This document shows positions 7,301-10,009 of a stretch of 10,009 nt of DNA, piece by piece. Source of the stretch: Methylacidiphilaceae bacterium. GTDB taxonomy: Bacteria > Verrucomicrobiota > Verrucomicrobiia > Methylacidiphilales > Methylacidiphilaceae. Position 1 is the first letter of the stretch. Each line of letters starts with the position of its first letter. The notes under the pieces were generated by a model that ran no database searches, was not told where the DNA came from, and saw only the letters and a program-made list of their open reading frames with translations. The position numbers and the translations under genes are program-made. The stretch spans positions 1 through 10,009 of the forward strand of contig JAQUAR010000029.1 of NCBI GenBank assembly GCA_028687155.1, written 5' to 3'.

Positions 7301-8217
7301 TCGATCTCCTCCACAAACTCCCCATCCAGAGAGGCTGGCTCGCGTAACTGGTGGACCCCCACGCCTGTGGGGAGAGGATGAATGGCGTGGCAGCGTTCCT
7401 GGCGCAGGAGAGACAACCTCATGGACTTTAGAGCGTCACTCAATATGCTCTCGACGCGCTTGGTGGTCAGGCCGACTCGTTTCGCGACCTCCCGGGCTCT
7501 CATGGGGTCGCCTTCCTCCCTATCCAGGCCGAAAGAGAGGCGGACCACCCGCTGCGCCTGGGGCTCGAGTTGCGAAAGAATCATTTTGATCTCGAAAAGC
7601 CGATCCTTCCGCTCCCAATCGCCCTCTGTTCCACTCTCTTCGGGAGCGGGCAAGAGATCCAGGGAAGTCCAGCCGTCCTCATCCCGGAAAGGCCCCAGCC
7701 GGGCGTGGAGGCTCATGTCTTCCCGATAGACGCTGACAATTGAAGCGACCGACCAGTCCGAGCGGCCCGATCTCTGCACCACCTCATCCCAGTCGAGCCC
7801 TTCCTCCACCAGCCTCTCCATCTTGCGATAGGCTCGAAAGAGCCAGGCAGGGCGGCGGACAGGGCTCCGGTGGGCTTGGGCAAATTCCCGGATGCGATTT
7901 CCGATATGGTGAACGGCGTAGTCCAAAAACCGGATCCCTGCGCCGACGTTCCAGCGAGCAAGGGCATCCATCACCCCAATCCAACCTACGTTTTCCGCAT
8001 CCGGCCACTGATCGGGCCGTCCCGGCAGATAAAACCGGGAGGCTTCCCTCCGAGCCCTCTCCGTGTGGTCGCAGAGCCAGCGCAAGCCATCCGGATCCCC
8101 AGCCCGCGCCGCCAGGACGCGCGGCCGTTCCTCGGCAAACTGCTCGGCGTATTCCTTCGCATGCTCTCTCCCCCTCGCGGTCCACCTTTGTCCTCTGCTC
8201 CCCCTCGCAGATTTCAT
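7297..8217 (-). CDS. Sigma-70-family RNA polymerase sigma factor, element-borne
   Basis: 306-residue sigma factor without region 1.1. Region 2 spans about 44-118 (PDAENVGWIGVMDALARWN...GIRFLDYAVHHIGNRI), region 3 about 120-170, and region 4 about 203-272 (LSQLEPQAQRVVRLSFGLD, then helix-turn-helix RAREVAKRVGLTTKRVESIL). This layout matches group 2/3 sigma-70 proteins. The region 2.3 position that is usually Trp-Trp in primary sigma factors is His-His here (103-104), so promoter melting may differ. Start: ATG 8217 has AAGGAGGAAAG directly upstream; a longer frame from 8316 exists but lacks such a site and its extra 33 residues look non-conserved. It is the first gene of a sigma-parB operon. 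Targets are unknown; plausible ones are the T4SS operon, the ATPase gene, or its own promoter. No anti-sigma gene is next to it. Confidence 0.9.
   Translation of the reverse strand: MKSARGSRGQRWTARGREHAKEYAEQFAEERPRVLAARAGDPDGLRWLCDHTERARREASRFYLPGRPDQWPDAENVGWIGVMDALARWNVGAGIRFLDYAVHHIGNRIREFAQAHRSPVRRPAWLFRAYRKMERLVEEGLDWDEVVQRSGRSDWSVASIVSVYREDMSLHARLGPFRDEDGWTSLDLLPAPEESGTEGDWERKDRLFEIKMILSQLEPQAQRVVRLSFGLDREEGDPMRAREVAKRVGLTTKRVESILSDALKSMRLSLLRQERCHAIHPLPTGVGVHQLREPASLDGEFVEEIE
7306..7312 (-). promoter_or_regulatory. Ribosome binding site of parB inside the sigma gene
   Basis: GGAGGAG on the minus strand, 5 nt before the ATG at 7300. It lies within the last codons of the sigma gene, so parB can be translated both by coupling and by its own initiation. 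Confidence 0.7.
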
Positions 8218-8228
8218 CTTTCCTCCTT
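8218..8228 (-). promoter_or_regulatory. Ribosome binding site fixing the sigma factor start at 8217
   Basis: AAGGAGGAAAG on the minus strand abuts ATG 8217. It is the best Shine-Dalgarno match in the window and the reason for rejecting the upstream ATGs at 8316 and 8274. Confidence 0.75.
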
Positions 8229-8297
8229 CGCTTGGTTTCCTACTCAAAACATCGGTCACCTTCGCCGGTACCATAAACAGGAATTCAGAAAGTTCTA

Positions 8298-8323
8298 TGT
8301 TACATTTTTGTGACATTTTTCAC
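8298..8323. repeat. Overlapping palindromes and 11-bp direct repeat upstream of the sigma-parB operon
   Basis: Seen: ACATTTTT occurs twice exactly 11 bp apart (8302 and 8313). These embed two inverted repeats: TGTTAC-6-GTGACA (8298-8315, one mismatch) and GTGA-6-TCAC (8310-8323, perfect). The stretch is strikingly AT-rich in a GC-rich surrounding. It lies about 80-105 bp upstream of the sigma start codon, a natural place for an operator or core promoter. Spacing of one helical turn suggests cooperative binding, perhaps by ParB or a repressor elsewhere. No confident -35/-10 pair could be assigned. Confidence 0.45.
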
Positions 8324-8410
8324 TAGTCTGCTCCGCATCTGGTTGACTCCATTTCGGGCAGGCTCCATTCGCACCGATTCCTGAGATGCGTCAGGTGTTT
8401 CCTCGATCCT

Positions 8411-8437
8411 AGCCCGGGCTTCACCTGGAGCACCAGG
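8411..8437. repeat. Adjacent palindromes AGCCCGGGCT and CCTGG-AGCA-CCAGG
   Basis: A perfect 10-bp palindrome (8411-8420) is followed 3 bp later by a perfect 5-bp inverted repeat with a 4-base loop (8424-8437). They lack a T-run on either strand, so they do not look like a simple intrinsic terminator. Protein-binding sites or a weak RNA hairpin are possible, and chance is plausible in GC-rich DNA. Confidence 0.25.
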
Positions 8438-8509
8438 GTCGTGCGCCGGCTTTTCCTCGCTGGCCTTCGGTAAGGGAGGGGGGGTGAGAAACGTAAAGAA
8501 ACCTTATTA

Positions 8510-8521
8510 CAGAAGCTTCTG
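8510..8521. repeat. Perfect 12-bp palindrome CAGAAGCTTCTG
   Basis: A perfect inverted repeat about 170 bp upstream of the membrane-protein gene and about 290 bp from the sigma start. It is a candidate operator or ParB-type site; no second copy was noticed in the window. Confidence 0.25.
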
Positions 8522-8689
8522 CATAGGCTCCAAATCCCTCACGATCTCTTACTGCATCGCAATCTATGAACCGGAACAATTCTCTTCTGTTAAGACAGAT
8601 GAGCCTGGGACCACTCTTCCCCGAAGCACTCTCTTGCTCGGACTCTCCCCTGGATGACGGCGGGAGCCCGATCGACCCACAAGCAGGCC

Positions 8690-10009
8690 ATGAACCGAAA
8701 ATCCATTGCTCTTCTGGGCGCACTGCTTCTTGGGCTAGCTCCCGTTTCCGGCTTCGCAGCGTTGGCTCCGAAGTCAGGTACGAATCCCTTGGATCGCGGA
8801 GTCGAACGCCTCGATGCTGCCGCAGAAAGGATCGGACAGGAGTGCACCCGCCGGGCACGGCGCTGGAATCACGCCATCCTGCCGGTTTGCCTTGCGATCG
8901 CTATCGGGCTCGCCGCGTGGCGCGTCATGCGCGGATACCCGACCGGCACGTCGGTGGCCAACGTCGCCCTCTATCTTCTGCTCGCCCTCCTCCTGTTTCT
9001 CAAAGCGCCCGAGAGACTCTTCCACCCGGCCAAGGGCTTCCTCCCGCAGGCAGCCCGGTTCGCCGGCCTTCGCTTGGCCCGCCTTTCGCCGGAAGGCGCG
9101 CGCGGAACGAACGTCCGACAATGGTGGAGAAGCTGGCTTGGCACCCTCAAAAACCCGGAAACCTGCAAGCTCTCGCCCACCTATGCCCGGGAGAAGATCC
9201 TCGGTTTTCCGGAAGGGGGGTCGACCGCTCACCGCTTCCTGGTCGATCAGGCGCGCCAAGCCCTGATCAGCACGGTGCGTCAGGATATCCTGCCTGGGAA
9301 GAAGCTGGAGAACGCCCTCTACGGCCTTCTCCTTATGGCCGAGAGAAAGTTTTTGCGGTTGCTCTTGTTTCTTTGCCTGCTGCTCCTGGGCATTGGTTTC
9401 TCCCTTTTTTCCCTGCTCCACCTTCTCTGTTGTGGAGGAAGCAATCTCCTTTGGGAACTCCTGCTCCCTCTGGTACTAGCGGCGCTTCCCGTCCTTCTGT
9501 TGGGACCTCCGCCGCGCTACCTGCGCCTCTGGCTCCAACTCTTTCTCCTGGCTTCCTTGTGCCCGATCCTCTGGCACCTGCTTGCGGCCACCTCCTATCT
9601 CGGCCTGACGACGTTGTTCGCGTCGGTCTTCGGAGAAAGAGGTCTTTTCGGGGAGTTGCGTGAATCCGGGACGGAGATGCTCAAGGGCTTGATCAGCAAA
9701 AACTCCCTGCTTCTCGCTTTCTGGTCTCTTGCGCCGGAGATGCCCCGCACGATCTTTCAAGGGCTTTACGAGATGATGGCGGGATTGATCGGGTTCTGCA
9801 CCGTGGCGGTCGCCGTCTGCTCCACTCTCTTTCTGGGAGCCGTGCTACCGATGGTGGGCCTAGGGTGGGCGATCCGCCGTAGACAAAGGTGGGCCGATTC
9901 CCTGATCGCGGGCTGGAACGATCTGCACCGGGAGATTGCTCTTGCCGCCACCGCCCTCGGGGCCTGCCTTGCCGCATGGTCCGCGCATCCCGAAGGCGAG
10001 GGGCTAAGC
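8690..10009 (+). CDS. Polytopic inner-membrane protein, possible VirB6/TrbL-like T4SS component, 3' end cut
   Basis: 440 codons are visible, with no stop before the right edge. N-terminal signal peptide (about 1-23, IALLGALLLGLAPVSGFA), then hydrophobic segments at about 62-80, 88-105, 220-248, 253-272, 278-306, 362-395 and 415-431, separated by basic loops; a soluble stretch of about 115 residues (106-219) lies between the second and third. Several Cys are present, including a pair at 247-248. The signal peptide followed by many helices resembles VirB6/TrbL/TraG-N channel proteins, and T4SS genes sit nearby, but no diagnostic motif was recognised, so function is inferred. Start ATG 8690 is chosen because it gives a clean signal peptide; an in-frame ATG at 8654 would add 12 polar residues. 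The ribosome binding site is weak (AGCAGG). Probably the first gene of another operon continuing to the right. Confidence 0.72.
   Translation, partial: MNRKSIALLGALLLGLAPVSGFAALAPKSGTNPLDRGVERLDAAAERIGQECTRRARRWNHAILPVCLAIAIGLAAWRVMRGYPTGTSVANVALYLLLALLLFLKAPERLFHPAKGFLPQAARFAGLRLARLSPEGARGTNVRQWWRSWLGTLKNPETCKLSPTYAREKILGFPEGGSTAHRFLVDQARQALISTVRQDILPGKKLENALYGLLLMAERKFLRLLLFLCLLLLGIGFSLFSLLHLLCCGGSNLLWELLLPLVLAALPVLLLGPPPRYLRLWLQLFLLASLCPILWHLLAATSYLGLTTLFASVFGERGLFGELRESGTEMLKGLISKNSLLLAFWSLAPEMPRTIFQGLYEMMAGLIGFCTVAVAVCSTLFLGAVLPMVGLGWAIRRRQRWADSLIAGWNDLHREIALAATALGACLAAWSAHPEGEGLS

Larger units (their letters stand above)
8218..8689. other. 472-bp non-coding region between divergent sigma and membrane-protein genes
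   Basis: No open frame with coding character was accepted here. Left to right it holds the sigma gene's ribosome binding site, the AT-rich repeat cluster, a palindrome pair at 8411-8437, a G-tract (GGGAGGGGGGG, 8474-8484), a 12-bp palindrome (8510-8521) and a stretch leading to the membrane-protein gene with only a weak ribosome binding site. It should contain promoters for both flanking genes and could contain a partition or origin site, given the neighbouring parB. Confidence 0.6.

Noticed and set aside
8218..8316. 33-residue N-terminal extension of the sigma factor
   Set aside because: The strong ribosome binding site directly before ATG 8217 and the AT-rich operator-like repeats within the would-be extension argue for the shorter start.
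8290..8325. TAACAT on the minus strand as a -10 box for the sigma gene
   Set aside because: No matching -35 element sits 16-18 bp upstream, and the factor's own promoter preference is unknown.
8421..8858. Minus-strand frame (145 codons) in the sigma/membrane-protein spacer
   Set aside because: No ribosome binding site, no conserved pattern, and it runs antisense into the membrane-protein gene.
8566..9663. Plus-strand frame (365 codons) starting upstream of the membrane-protein gene
   Set aside because: After 8690 it is out of frame with the frame that encodes a signal peptide and seven hydrophobic segments; its product is Pro/Arg/Ser-rich low-complexity.

Overview
This is a GC-rich, densely coded window that looks like the conjugation and maintenance region of a Gram-negative plasmid or integrative conjugative element. 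The evidence is a run of type IV secretion (T4SS) core-complex genes next to a ParB-family partition protein and an accessory sigma-70-family factor. A lipoprotein signal and a secretin-partner-like VirB9/TraK protein imply a cell with an outer membrane. The host cannot be named from the sequence. No rRNA, tRNA, CRISPR array, insertion sequence or replication-initiator gene is visible.

Left part (1-1552, minus strand): a GspE/PilB-type secretion ATPase running off the left edge. It has two apparent N-terminal MshEN-like domains, an intact Walker A motif and Asp box, and probably a TTG start. A divergent spacer of 184 bp separates it from a plus-strand operon (1737-5702) encoding, in order, a VirB8/TraE-like inner-membrane protein, a VirB9/TraK-like periplasmic protein, a VirB10/TraB-like scaffold and a lipoprotein in the VirB7/TraV position. 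The order E-K-B-(lipoprotein) resembles F-type mating-pair-formation clusters. Together these products would form the envelope-spanning core of a DNA-transfer channel. The divergent ATPase is of the type II secretion/type IV pilus class, not a classical VirB11.

Middle part (5717-8217, minus strand, convergent with the T4SS operon): a two-gene operon in which a sigma-70-family factor is followed by a large ParB-like protein with a 4-nt ATGA overlap. The sigma factor has regions 2, 3 and 4 but lacks the usual tryptophan pair of region 2.3. The ParB protein carries a four-cysteine cluster after its DNA-binding domain. The pairing suggests co-regulation of element maintenance and transcription, but the sigma factor's target promoters are not known.

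Right part: a 472-bp non-coding stretch (8218-8689) holds overlapping inverted and direct repeats just upstream of the sigma gene, further palindromes and a G-tract. It is a good candidate for an operator, promoter or partition site. It is followed on the plus strand by a polytopic membrane protein with a signal peptide (8690 to the right edge). Its topology and context suggest a VirB6/TrbL/TraG-N-like channel component, but no diagnostic motif was recognised.
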